Below, one piece after another: positions 8,226 to 15,448 of a DNA stretch of 26,756 nt. The position numbers and the translations under genes were made by a program. Source of the DNA: Comamonadaceae bacterium (GTDB taxonomy: Bacteria > Pseudomonadota > Gammaproteobacteria > Burkholderiales > Burkholderiaceae_C); contig CANGYC010000003.1 in assembly GCA_947457975.1 (NCBI GenBank), forward strand, positions 1-26,756, written 5' to 3'. Within the stretch, counting starts at the first letter, position 1. The number at the start of each line of letters is the position of its first letter. The notes beneath the pieces were generated by a model that was not told where the DNA came from, ran no database searches, and saw only the letters and a list, made by a program, of their open reading frames with translations.

Positions 8226-9169
8226 AAGCAGCCCGCGCCTCCGCCGGCACAGGGGCCACCCCACAGGACGGCCTGGTCATCGCCAGCTTCGGCCGCCACG
8301 TGCTGGTGGAAACACCCCAGGGTGAGCGGCGCATCTGCCATCCGCGGGGCAAGAAAAATCAGGCGGTGGTCGGCGACCGCGTGCGCTGGCAAGCCTCCGA
8401 GGATGAAGGCACTATCGAGCAGGTGCAAGAGCGCCGCAACCTGTTCTACCGCCAGGACGAACTGCGCACCAAGTCGTTTGCGGCCAACCTCGACCGGGTG
8501 TTGATCCTGATCGCCGCCGAGCCGGAATTTTCAGAAAGCCAGCTCACACGGGCCCTGGTGGCCGCCGAGGCCGAACGCATCCGTCCCCTGATCGCGCTGA
8601 ACAAGAGCGATTTGAAGGAACCTTTCGCACGGGCCTGGGCACGTTTGGGGGCCTACCGCGACATGGGCTACGAGGTGCTGCCCTTGGCGGTGCACCCCGC
8701 CGGGGACGGCCCGGGCAAGTCGCTGGCCGACCTCCCGGAGCGGCTGGCGGGCCACACCACACTGGTGCTGGGCCCCTCCGGGGCGGGCAAGAGCAGCCTG
8801 GTCAACCGGCTGGTGCCGGCGGCCCGAGTGCTCACGGCGGAAATTTCCCAGGCCCTCAATTCGGGCAAGCACACCACCACCAGCACCACGCTGTACTGGC
8901 TGGACGAGGCGCGTCAGAGCGCCCTGATCGATTCGCCCGGCTTCCAGGAATTCGGGCTGCACCACATTCCTGCCATGCAACTGGCCCAGCTGATGCCCGA
9001 CCTGTGGGCGCATGCGCAGGACTGCCGCTTCCACAACTGCACGCACCTGCATGAGCCTGGCTGCGGCGTCATCACTGAGGTGCAAGCCGATGTGAGCCGC
9101 ATCAGCCCCCAGCGCTACCGCCTGTACCGGGAATTGTTCGACGAGTTATCGCAGCCGCCGCGCTACTGA
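8222..9169 (+). CDS. rsgA: Small-ribosomal-subunit biogenesis GTPase RsgA
   Basis: RsgA is a circularly permuted GTPase that acts in late 30S maturation. The 315-residue product has an N-terminal OB fold (about residues 16-80), then the G4 motif NKSD at 127-130 ahead of the P-loop GPSGAGKS at 184-191, with DSPG (G3) at 237-240. The C-terminal zinc finger uses C268, C273, H275 and C281. It starts with TTG at 8222, overlapping the phhB stop as TTGA; no in-frame ATG or GTG precedes the conserved DGLVIASFG strand. With no clear ribosome-binding site, translation probably depends on coupling to phhB. Confidence 0.95.
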   Translation: MKAARASAGTGATPQDGLVIASFGRHVLVETPQGERRICHPRGKKNQAVVGDRVRWQASEDEGTIEQVQERRNLFYRQDELRTKSFAANLDRVLILIAAEPEFSESQLTRALVAAEAERIRPLIALNKSDLKEPFARAWARLGAYRDMGYEVLPLAVHPAGDGPGKSLADLPERLAGHTTLVLGPSGAGKSSLVNRLVPAARVLTAEISQALNSGKHTTTSTTLYWLDEARQSALIDSPGFQEFGLHHIPAMQLAQLMPDLWAHAQDCRFHNCTHLHEPGCGVITEVQADVSRISPQRYRLYRELFDELSQPPRY

Positions 9170-9179
9170 GGCCCCAGCC

Positions 9180-10178
9180 TCAGCCCAGCAGACGCGCCAG
9201 CGTCAGCAGCGCCAGCAGCACCATCCACAGCACCACAGAGCGCCAGACCAGGCCCACGATGCTGCGCAAGTGCGCCAGCTCAGGCTCGCGGCCGGGCGTG
9301 GTGACGGTAGCCCCGGGTTGGTCCAGGTCGGCGTCGATCAGGTCGCGCTTGGCTGCACGCAGGGCCGAGCCGCCCAGGCGCACATTCACCGCCCCCGCAG
9401 TGGCGGCCAGCACCACGCCCCGGTTGCGGTCGGCCTGGGCCACCAGGCCAGGAGGGGCCAGCTCCTGCGCGTAGTGGCGCCAGCTGTCGATGGCCTCCTC
9501 GAAGCTGCCCACCACGGCAAAGGCCAGCGCCGTCATGCGGGCCGGCAGGAAGTCGATCAGACCCCAGGAGCGGTCGGCCGCCTGCAGCGAGGCGCTGCTC
9601 ACGCCCTCGCCCGGACGACGGCTCTTGTAAGCCCAGTAGCGCTGGACGAATTCACTCATGCGGTAGAGCACCGCGCCCGCCGGTCCCAGACCGAAGGCCG
9701 CCAGCACCGAGTACCAGCCGAGCACACCAAAGACATGCCGATGGGCCGCCAGCACCGAATGCTCGATCACGTGGCGCACGATCTCGCTGCGCGGCAGCTC
9801 ACTGGCATCGACCTGCTGCCAGTCGGCCAGCAGATGCCGGGCCTGCGCCTCGTCGCCCATGTCCAGGGCATCGCGAATGTCGGTGAAATGGTGGCTGAAC
9901 TGCCTAAAACCCAGGGTCACATACAGCACGGCCACGTTCCACACGAAGGCCAGCACCGGGTGCACGCGCCAGAGCGCCAGATGAATAGCCAGCGCCGCCA
10001 GGGTGGGGCCGAGGACGGCCACCGACCAGGCCACCCAGCCATGGTGGCTGCGCCCGGCGTCGAGATTGCGGCTGGACCAGCGGGCCCAGGCACGCAGCAG
10101 CCCATGGACGGCATTGCCTGGGGCCAGGGGCCTGGCCTGCTCGACGAGCAAGGCGAACAGCACGGCAAGAAAGCTCAT
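9180..10178 (-). CDS. CobD/CbiB-family inner-membrane protein
   Basis: The 332-residue protein is hydrophobic at both ends (segments near residues 2-14, 45-68, 70-90, about 150-185 and 310-330) and resembles the CobD/CbiB family that makes adenosylcobinamide in cobalamin synthesis. Betaproteobacteria carry such a gene outside cobalamin clusters, as here, so a true CbiB role is uncertain and an AmpE-like role is also possible. The frame is open for 52 codons upstream, but those overlap the Nudix gene antisense-free end poorly and lack the family N-terminus; the ATG at 10178 gives MSFLAVLFALLVEQ, the expected start. It follows the Nudix gene by 34 bases on the same strand. Confidence 0.85.
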   Translation of the reverse strand: MSFLAVLFALLVEQARPLAPGNAVHGLLRAWARWSSRNLDAGRSHHGWVAWSVAVLGPTLAALAIHLALWRVHPVLAFVWNVAVLYVTLGFRQFSHHFTDIRDALDMGDEAQARHLLADWQQVDASELPRSEIVRHVIEHSVLAAHRHVFGVLGWYSVLAAFGLGPAGAVLYRMSEFVQRYWAYKSRRPGEGVSSASLQAADRSWGLIDFLPARMTALAFAVVGSFEEAIDSWRHYAQELAPPGLVAQADRNRGVVLAATAGAVNVRLGGSALRAAKRDLIDADLDQPGATVTTPGREPELAHLRSIVGLVWRSVVLWMVLLALLTLARLLG

Positions 10179-10212
10179 GCCCGGGATGATAAACGGGGGG
10201 ACCCTGGCCTGT

Positions 10213-10890
10213 TCAGGCGGCCAGGAGGCGATACAGGTTGCGCAGCATGCCGGCGGTGGCGCCCCAGATGTAGCGCTCCCGGTCTGGCTCGCCCGTCCAG
10301 GGCATGGACAACCACTGGCGCTCACCGCCATCAAAGTCGGCTTTGTGCCGGCGGTGGTTGGCCGGGTTCATGAGGAAGGACAGCGGCACTTCAAAGACAT
10401 CGGCCACCTCGTCGGGATTGGGCTGCAGCGCAAAACCCGGACGCACCAGCGCCACCACGGGCGTGACCACATAGGCCGTACCCGTGACATAGACCGGCAA
10501 GGTGCCCAGCACCTCGACGAAGGAGGGCGCCAGTCCCACCTCTTCCTCGGCCTCGCGCAAGGCCGTGTGGACCTCGTCCACATCGGTGTCGTCGCAGCGC
10601 CCCCCCGGAAAGGCGATTTGGCCCGAATGTGTGGACAGGTGCTGACCCCGCTGCGTCAGCAAGAGCTGAAGTTCGCCGCGCATGACCAGCGGCACCAGCA
10701 CGGCCGCACGGGCCGGCGGGCGGTCCACGAAAAGGCGCTCCACGCTGTCATCCGGTGTCCAGGCGGGCGGCGAGCGAAAGCGCTGCCGCAGGGACTCGGG
10801 CGTGAGGCATTCCGGGGACACACAAGCCAGGTGCGTGTCCACGCTGTGGACGGGCACCTGACGGGGGTCGAATCGGGGCAGTGAGGTCAT
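10213..10890 (-). CDS. Nudix hydrolase, CoA pyrophosphatase type
   Basis: The 225-residue protein has the extended CoA-type Nudix signature: LLLTQRGQHLSTHSGQIAFPGG (split here, residues 77-97) followed by the Nudix helix REAEEEVGL at 112-120. The LLTxR and HxGQ elements upstream of the box are specific to the CoA-pyrophosphatase subgroup (NudL/PCD1). It would hydrolyse CoA or oxidised CoA to phosphopantetheine and 3',5'-ADP. The canonical GX5E part of the box is replaced by the subgroup's GGxxDDTD pattern. The gene lies just past the terminator of the rplS transcript and has a poor ribosome-binding site; no separate promoter is obvious in the 25 bases between. Confidence 0.9.
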   Translation of the reverse strand: MTSLPRFDPRQVPVHSVDTHLACVSPECLTPESLRQRFRSPPAWTPDDSVERLFVDRPPARAAVLVPLVMRGELQLLLTQRGQHLSTHSGQIAFPGGRCDDTDVDEVHTALREAEEEVGLAPSFVEVLGTLPVYVTGTAYVVTPVVALVRPGFALQPNPDEVADVFEVPLSFLMNPANHRRHKADFDGGERQWLSMPWTGEPDRERYIWGATAGMLRNLYRLLAA

Positions 10891-10915
10891 GAAAGAAGAA
10901 GGCGTGAGGGCAAAG

Positions 10916-10945
10916 AAAAAGCCGCTGGGATGCAGCGGCTTTTTC
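10916..10945 (-). terminator. Intrinsic terminator after rplS, symmetric in form
   Basis: A perfect 7-bp stem GCCGCTG/CAGCGGC (10921-10927 and 10933-10939) with a 5-base loop is flanked by five A on the left and five T on the right, so each strand reads hairpin followed by U. For the - strand ribosomal operon it lies about 50 bases after the rplS stop, the expected place for the end of rpsP-rimM-trmD-rplS transcription. Confidence 0.88.
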
Positions 10946-10991
10946 GAGGGCGGGGCACTCTGGGAGGCCTCCAGTCCTGGGGCTCAGGCCA

Positions 10992-11357
10992 TCACTGGGC
11001 CTTGGCGCCCAGCTTTTCCTTAATGCGGGCGGACTTGCCGCTGCGCTCACGCAGGTAATACAGCTTGGCGCGGCGCACATCACCACGGCGCTTGACTTCG
11101 ATCTTGGCAATCAGTGGGCTGTAGACCTGGAAGGTCCGCTCCACGCCTTCTCCGTTGGAGATCTTGCGCACGATGAAGCTGGAGTTCAGACCGCGGTTGC
11201 GCTTGGCGATCACCACGCCTTCAAAGGCCTGCACGCGCTTGCGGTTGCCTTCAACCACGTTGACGCTGACGATCACGGTGTCGCCAGGGGCGTAGGCGGG
11301 AATGCTCTTGTTCAGGCGGGCAATTTCTTCTTGCTCGAGGGTCTGGATCAGGTTCAT
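10992..11357 (-). CDS. rplS: 50S ribosomal protein L19
   Basis: L19 sits at the 30S-50S interface. The 121-residue basic product matches the family along its length: the N-terminal [10 protein letters not shown] helix, [17 protein letters not shown], the [15 protein letters not shown] segment and the C-terminal [23 protein letters not shown]. The start ATG at 11357 has AGGAC a few bases upstream. It is the last gene of the rpsP-rimM-trmD-rplS group but is separated from trmD by 142 bases holding its own -10 element, so it can be transcribed independently. Confidence 0.98.
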   Translation of the reverse strand: MNLIQTLEQEEIARLNKSIPAYAPGDTVIVSVNVVEGNRKRVQAFEGVVIAKRNRGLNSSFIVRKISNGEGVERTFQVYSPLIAKIEVKRRGDVRRAKLYYLRERSGKSARIKEKLGAKAQ

Positions 11358-11482
11358 GAGGTGTCCTCAGTTTTCTTTTTCGTTCATGCACGCGCTGCAC
11401 TAAAGACCGCAAATCCGTGAACGCTCAGGCCTGACACAGGCTGGGCTCGAACGGTTGCAGTGGCCGCCAGAGGATCGAAAAG
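11358..11482 (-). promoter_or_regulatory. rplS 5' leader, possibly structured
   Basis: If transcription begins near 11482, the rplS mRNA has a leader of about 125 bases. It contains a 6-bp inverted repeat CGTTCA/TGAACG (11381-11386 and 11418-11423) that encloses a TGCA...TGCA pair, and a GCCTG/CAGGC hairpin (11429-11433 and 11437-11441). These short repeats could form a ribosomal-protein leader structure, but they are weak evidence alone. Confidence 0.35.
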
Positions 11483-11497
11483 CTCTCCATTATAGCC
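11479..11497 (-). promoter_or_regulatory. Promoter core of rplS with consensus -10
   Basis: On the - strand this reads GGCTATAATGGAGAGCTTT, with a perfect TATAAT at 11489-11494. It begins three bases past the trmD stop codon, so the -35 region would lie inside the last trmD codons; no good TTGACA match is seen there. The same 19-base element, with two differences, lies in front of rpsP. Confidence 0.7.
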
Positions 11498-11499
11498 AT

Positions 11500-12276
11500 T
11501 TACGGCTGAGGGCCCTGCCCCTTGGCGGCCAGGCCATCCAGGAAGGCTTCATCCGAGGGGCTGAGCCGGCCAGCCGCCCGGGCCTGATGGAGGAGTTCGG
11601 GGCGCTCTTGCGCGGTCAGGGCCAGGCTCTGTTGGCGGCGCCAGACCTGGATCTGGGCGTGGTGGCCCGACATCAGCGCCGCCGGCACGGCCGCCTCGCG
11701 CCACACCTCGGGCCGGGTGTAGTGGGGGCAGTCGAGCAGTCCGTCCAGGGCGGGGTTGAAGCTGTCCTGCTGGTGGCTGCCTTCATCGCCCAGCACGCCC
11801 GGCTGCAGGCGGGCCACGGCGTCGAGCAGGGCCATGGCGGGAACCTCCCCGCCCGAGAGCACGAAGTCGCCCAGGCTGATCTGGTGGGTGACATAGCGGT
11901 CGATGAAGCGCTGGTCCACACCCTCGTAGCGGCCGCACAGGAGCACGGCGCCCGGGCCGGCCGACCACTGCGCGACTGCGGGGTGGTCCAGCCGGGGCCC
12001 GATGGGGGAAAACAGCAGCAAGGGCGCAGCCTCGGCCTCGGCGCGGTCGGCACGGATGGCCATCAGGCAGCGCTCCAGCGGCTCGGGCAGCATCACCATG
12101 CCAGGCCCGCCGCCAAAGGGGCGGTCATCGACGCGGCGGTAGTTGCCCTCGGCGAAGTCGCGCGGATTCCACAGCCGCACGTCGACCAGCCGCGTCTCAT
12201 AGGCGCGGCGTGTCACGCCGACCTTCAGAAAAGGCTCGAACAGCTCGGGAAACAGGGTGATGACGTCAAAGCGCAT
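11500..12276 (-). CDS. trmD: tRNA (guanine-N1)-methyltransferase TrmD
   Basis: TrmD makes m1G37 next to the anticodon of tRNAs, using S-adenosylmethionine, and prevents +1 frameshifts. The 258-residue SPOUT protein shows the trefoil-knot cofactor loops [10 protein letters not shown] (114-123) and LSGGEVPAM (140-148), the N-terminal GGGPGM loop (55-60) and the [12 protein letters not shown] segment (178-189). The start at 12276 gives [13 protein letters not shown], the expected N-terminus, preceded by CGGAG. It lies 14 bases after rimM in the conserved ribosomal operon. Confidence 0.97.
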   Translation of the reverse strand: MRFDVITLFPELFEPFLKVGVTRRAYETRLVDVRLWNPRDFAEGNYRRVDDRPFGGGPGMVMLPEPLERCLMAIRADRAEAEAAPLLLFSPIGPRLDHPAVAQWSAGPGAVLLCGRYEGVDQRFIDRYVTHQISLGDFVLSGGEVPAMALLDAVARLQPGVLGDEGSHQQDSFNPALDGLLDCPHYTRPEVWREAAVPAALMSGHHAQIQVWRRQQSLALTAQERPELLHQARAAGRLSPSDEAFLDGLAAKGQGPQP

Positions 12277-12290
12277 GGTGCGCTCCGGGC

Positions 12291-12884
12291 TCAGTAGTCC
12301 GGCTGCCAGTCGACCGTGATGCGCCTGGCCGGCAGGTCCACGGCATCGACATAGGCAGAAACGAAGGGAATCATGCGCTCGGCGCTGCGCGGTGTGCTGC
12401 CGTCCTCGGCAGGTACTTCGTAGGCCAGGACCAGCACCGACGTGGGCCCGGTGGCCACCAGGTCGCGCACCTGGCCCAGGGCCAGACCCTCGCGGTTCAC
12501 CACATGCAGGCCGATCAGGTCGACCCAGTAGTACTCATCGGGCTGGGTGGAAGGGAAGGCGCTGCGCGGCAAGTAGATGCGCGCACCCTTGAGAGCTTCA
12601 GCGGCATTGCGGTCGACGAGGCCCTCAAGCTTGGCCACCACGCTGTCGGAATGCAGCTTGCATTCCTCCACCTGCACAGTCACCACCCCTTTGAAAGCCG
12701 AAAAGCCCGGTCGAAACCGGGCTTCGGGCGCCTGGAGAAACCAGGCGGGAGCAGCCAAGAGGGATTCAGGTTCGCTGCTGTGAGGCAGCAGCTTCAGCCA
12801 ACCCTTGATGCCCCAGGCATCCAATACACGCCCGACTTCAATGGCATCGTCCGGCAGAGCCGTCGATTGGAAGCCGGGCAGCAT
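12291..12884 (-). CDS. rimM: Ribosome maturation factor RimM
   Basis: RimM assists assembly of the 30S head around S19. The 197-residue product has the N-terminal RimM domain ([17 protein letters not shown], about residues 15-31) and the C-terminal PRC-barrel ([11 protein letters not shown], then [21 protein letters not shown]). The frame extends 27 codons upstream into rpsP, but the ATG at 12884, 13 bases past the rpsP stop, yields the family N-terminus [20 protein letters not shown]. No clear Shine-Dalgarno precedes it, so translation is probably coupled to rpsP. Confidence 0.94.
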   Translation of the reverse strand: MLPGFQSTALPDDAIEVGRVLDAWGIKGWLKLLPHSSEPESLLAAPAWFLQAPEARFRPGFSAFKGVVTVQVEECKLHSDSVVAKLEGLVDRNAAEALKGARIYLPRSAFPSTQPDEYYWVDLIGLHVVNREGLALGQVRDLVATGPTSVLVLAYEVPAEDGSTPRSAERMIPFVSAYVDAVDLPARRITVDWQPDY

Positions 12885-12897
12885 GGAGACAGGCGGA

Positions 12898-13155
12898 TCA
12901 GGCCGCGACGACTTTGGCGGCCGACTGCTTGGCCAGGCGCTCCACGGTCGGAGACACCTGGGCACCCACGCCCACCCAGTAGCTCAGACGGTCCTGGGCG
13001 ACGCGCAGGCCTTCCTCGGTGTCCTTGGCAGTGGGGTTGTAGAAGCCGATGCGCTCGATGAAGCGGCCATCACGACGCACGCGCTTGTCGGCAACGACGA
13101 TGTTGAAAAAAGGACGGTGCTTGGAACCGCCGCGGGCAAGTCGAATCACGACCAT
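12898..13155 (-). CDS. rpsP: 30S ribosomal protein S16
   Basis: S16 is an early-assembling 30S protein. The 85-residue product is typical throughout: [23 protein letters not shown] (split: residues 1-23), [15 protein letters not shown] and [25 protein letters not shown] lies six bases upstream of the ATG at 13155, a good ribosome-binding site. It is the first gene of the rpsP-rimM-trmD-rplS operon and is preceded by a structured leader and a consensus -10. Confidence 0.98.
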   Translation of the reverse strand: MVVIRLARGGSKHRPFFNIVVADKRVRRDGRFIERIGFYNPTAKDTEEGLRVAQDRLSYWVGVGAQVSPTVERLAKQSAAKVVAA

Positions 13156-13159
13156 GATT

Positions 13160-13256
13160 TATCCTTCGGGTGGTGGAGCTCAAGCTGAGCTCCGTGAGTT
13201 TTTGCAGCGCTTGAGACACACGACATGGCCACCCGGCCAGCGAAATGCTGCAAAGC
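13160..13256 (-). promoter_or_regulatory. Structured 5' leader of the rpsP operon
   Basis: With a start point near 13256, the leader begins almost directly with TTTGCAGC (13247-13254), which pairs perfectly with GCTGCAAA (13201-13208). Inside that 38-base loop lies a TGGCC/GGCCA hairpin (13226-13230 and 13235-13239). Between this structure and the ribosome-binding site is a perfect 8-bp hairpin GGAGCTCA/TGAGCTCC with a 3-base loop (13175-13193). Three nested or stacked helices in about 100 bases, the last nine bases from the Shine-Dalgarno, suggest a ribosomal-protein leader or attenuator. The pairing is seen directly; the function is inferred. Confidence 0.55.
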
Positions 13257-13270
13257 CCTCGATTATAGCC
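13252..13270 (-). promoter_or_regulatory. Promoter core of the rpsP operon with consensus -10
   Basis: On the - strand this reads GGCTATAATCGAGGGCTTT, with a perfect TATAAT at 13262-13267. A recognisable -35 is not evident at 16-18 bases upstream. It matches the rplS promoter core at 17 of 19 positions. The upstream side abuts the start of the divergent acetyltransferase gene. Confidence 0.75.
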
Positions 13271-13313
13271 CTGTCCAGCCCCGGACCGGCACCCCGTGCC
13301 CATCGCCGCCGCC

Positions 13314-13853
13314 ATGACCCTGATCCTGCGCACCGCCACGGCAGACGACCTGCCCGCCATCACGGCCATCTACGCCCACCATGTGCGCCATGGCACCGGC
13401 ACTTTCGAGACCGAGCCGCCCACCCTGGCCGAGATGACCCAGCGCTGGTCGGACGTGCGCGCCAAGGGCCTGCCTTACCTGGTGGCCGAAGCCCAGGGGC
13501 AGGTCCAGGGCTTTGCCTACTGCAACTGGTTCAAGCCGCGGCCCGCCTACCGGTACTCGGCCGAAAATTCGCTCTACGTGGCCGAGGGCGCTCACCGGCG
13601 CGGCATCGGCCGGGCCCTGCTTGCGGCCCTGGCCGCCGAGGCCGAACAGGCCGGGGTGCGCAAGCTGATCGCGGTCATCGGGGATTCGGACAACGCAGGC
13701 TCCATTGGCGTGCACCGTGCCCTGGGCTTTGCGCCGGTGGGGGTGCTCAAGTCCTGCGGCTGGAAATTCGGCCGCTGGCTGGACGTGGTGCTCATGGACA
13801 AGGTGCTGGGCGACGGCGACAGCAGCCCTGCAGAGTCCAAGGCCTCGCCTTGA
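13314..13853 (+). CDS. GNAT acetyltransferase, phosphinothricin/methionine sulfoximine type
   Basis: The 179-residue N-acetyltransferase resembles the PAT/MddA/YncA group, which acetylates phosphinothricin, methionine sulfoximine or methionine sulfone. Diagnostic segments are the N-terminal LRTATADDLPAITAIYAHHV, GTGTFETEPPT, then FAYCNWFKPRPAYRYSAENS, the acetyl-CoA loop RRGIGRALL, and VHRALGFAPVGVLKSCGWKF near the C-terminus. The ATG at 13314 gives MTLILRTATADD; a GTG at 13296 would add six residues and is less likely. Real substrate in this organism is unknown. It is divergent from rpsP. Confidence 0.88.
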   Translation: MTLILRTATADDLPAITAIYAHHVRHGTGTFETEPPTLAEMTQRWSDVRAKGLPYLVAEAQGQVQGFAYCNWFKPRPAYRYSAENSLYVAEGAHRRGIGRALLAALAAEAEQAGVRKLIAVIGDSDNAGSIGVHRALGFAPVGVLKSCGWKFGRWLDVVLMDKVLGDGDSSPAESKASP

Positions 13854-13895
13854 GAGCCCGCAGGAACAGGCCCGCCGCCCTAGACTGAGGCTTCC

Positions 13896-14351
13896 ATGAA
13901 AAACAAGACTCTGAGCACTTGGCTCGCCTTACTGGGCGGCGCCCTGGGCCTGCACCGCTTCTACCTCTTTGGCAAGGCCGACACCCTGGGCTGGTTCCTG
14001 CCGATCCCCACCGCACTCGGGCTGTACGGCGTGATGCGTGCGCGGCATGTCGGCCTGGATGACCACCTGAGCTGGATGCTGATCCCGCTGGTGGGTTTCA
14101 CCATCGCCGCCTGCGCGCTCAACGCCATCGTCTACGGGCTCATGAGCCGCGAACGCTGGAATGCGCGCTTTAATGCCACGGCGCTGGAGGCCCAGAACCA
14201 GCCGGAAGCCGGCCAGACGAGCTGGCTGACCATCGTGGCGGTGGTCGCAGCGCTGCTGGTGGGCACCACGGCCCTGATGGGCAGCCTGGCCTTTAGTTTC
14301 CAGCGTTACTTTGAATGGCAGGTGGAGCTGGCCCGCCAGATCTCGCAGTAA
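13896..14351 (+). CDS. TM2-domain membrane protein
   Basis: This 151-residue protein has a TM2-type start: after the first hydrophobic helix comes LGLHRFYLFGK (residues 18-28), the family's GxHRFYxG-like motif, then a second helix. Further hydrophobic segments lie near residues 61-80 and 109-130, so three or four membrane passes are likely. No function is known for most TM2 proteins. It follows the acetyltransferase gene by 42 bases and is convergent with the AEC permease gene. Confidence 0.75.
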   Translation: MKNKTLSTWLALLGGALGLHRFYLFGKADTLGWFLPIPTALGLYGVMRARHVGLDDHLSWMLIPLVGFTIAACALNAIVYGLMSRERWNARFNATALEAQNQPEAGQTSWLTIVAVVAALLVGTTALMGSLAFSFQRYFEWQVELARQISQ

Positions 14352-14429
14352 AGCACCCACGATGGCGCCGATGATGGTGTGCGTGGCGGACACCAAGGCA
14401 CCGGCCCCTGCAGTCACGGCAAGTGCAGC

Positions 14430-15377
14430 TCAGGCCATCACCATGAGCACCGCCGTCAGCGACAGCAGCGCCATGCCGGTGGACACCGCCACGCTGGCCG
14501 TGACCAACTCCTCAGCCACGCCGTAGCGCTGCGAAAAGAGGAACACGTTGGCGCCGATGGGCAAGGCCGCTGCCACCACCATCACGGTCATGGGCAGGCC
14601 CTCCAGGCCGAACAGCTGACACAGGGCCCAGACCAGCAGCGGGTGCAGCAGGTTCTTCACGCCAGCCAGCATCAAGGCGCCACGCCAGTAGCGGCCGACC
14701 GGCGTGAACGCCAGCGTGACGCCCACCAACACCAGGGCCAGGGGCGCAAATGCGTTGGCCAGCAGCGCCAGGGGCTTGTCGATCACCTCGGGGATGGAAA
14801 GGCCCGTCTGGGCAAAGGCCAGCCCCAGCAAAATAGGCAGGGGCACAGGGTGCAGCAGCGTGGAGCGCAAGGCCTTGGCCAGGGTCCGCAGTGTCCAGCG
14901 CAGCTGACCAAGCGCGCCACGGTCTGCGGTGCGCTCGCGCTGCACCGCCATCTCCAGCAACAAGGTGGCCGTGGTGAGCAACACCAGCGCATGCACGGAC
15001 ACCAGCGTGAGCAAGGTCACCAGGCCCTCCGCGCCAAACAGCAGGTTGATGAGGGCCACACCGATCATCACCGTGTTGGAAAAGGTGCCGGCCAGGGCCA
15101 TCATGGCCGAGCGTCGGTTGAAACCCTGCACCAAGAGGATGCCGCCGAAGAGCAAGACCACAGCCACGAAATAGGCCGCCACCGGCTTGAAGTCCAACTC
15201 CTCCAGGCGCACCTGGCTCATGGTCCGAAAGAGCAGCGCCGGCGTCAGCAGCAGGAAGACGAGGTTCGAGAGGTCCTTCACCGCGCCGGGTCTGATCCAT
15301 GCGAGGCGGCCGGCCAACACGCCTGCGGCGATCAACAGAGCCACAGGCAGGAGGGAGGCCAAGACCGGCGAATTCAT
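14430..15377 (-). CDS. AEC-family (auxin efflux carrier-like) permease
   Basis: The 315-residue inner-membrane protein has about ten hydrophobic helices and the AEC pattern: an N-terminal half with LSNLVFLLLTPALLFRTM and FSNTVMIGVALINLLFG, and a C-terminal half with APLALVLVGVTL and NLLHPLLVWALCQLFGL, then LPIGANVFLFSQRYGVA. Bacterial members include malonate and other carboxylate transporters, but the substrate here cannot be inferred. The start ATG at 15377 gives MNSPVLASLLPVALLI. No operon partner is evident: the TonB receptor gene ends 71 bases upstream on the same strand. Confidence 0.9.
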   Translation of the reverse strand: MNSPVLASLLPVALLIAAGVLAGRLAWIRPGAVKDLSNLVFLLLTPALLFRTMSQVRLEELDFKPVAAYFVAVVLLFGGILLVQGFNRRSAMMALAGTFSNTVMIGVALINLLFGAEGLVTLLTLVSVHALVLLTTATLLLEMAVQRERTADRGALGQLRWTLRTLAKALRSTLLHPVPLPILLGLAFAQTGLSIPEVIDKPLALLANAFAPLALVLVGVTLAFTPVGRYWRGALMLAGVKNLLHPLLVWALCQLFGLEGLPMTVMVVAAALPIGANVFLFSQRYGVAEELVTASVAVSTGMALLSLTAVLMVMA

Positions 15378-15448
15378 TTCGCAAATCTTAGCCGCCTCAT
15401 CAGCCCGGGCCTGTCGCGGGCGTGCAGCTCAGGCGCGCAAAGGCGGCC

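Noticed and set aside
13272..13277. TGGACA on the - strand as a -35 box for rpsP
   Set aside because: It lies only four bases from the -10, far short of the 16-18 base spacing needed.
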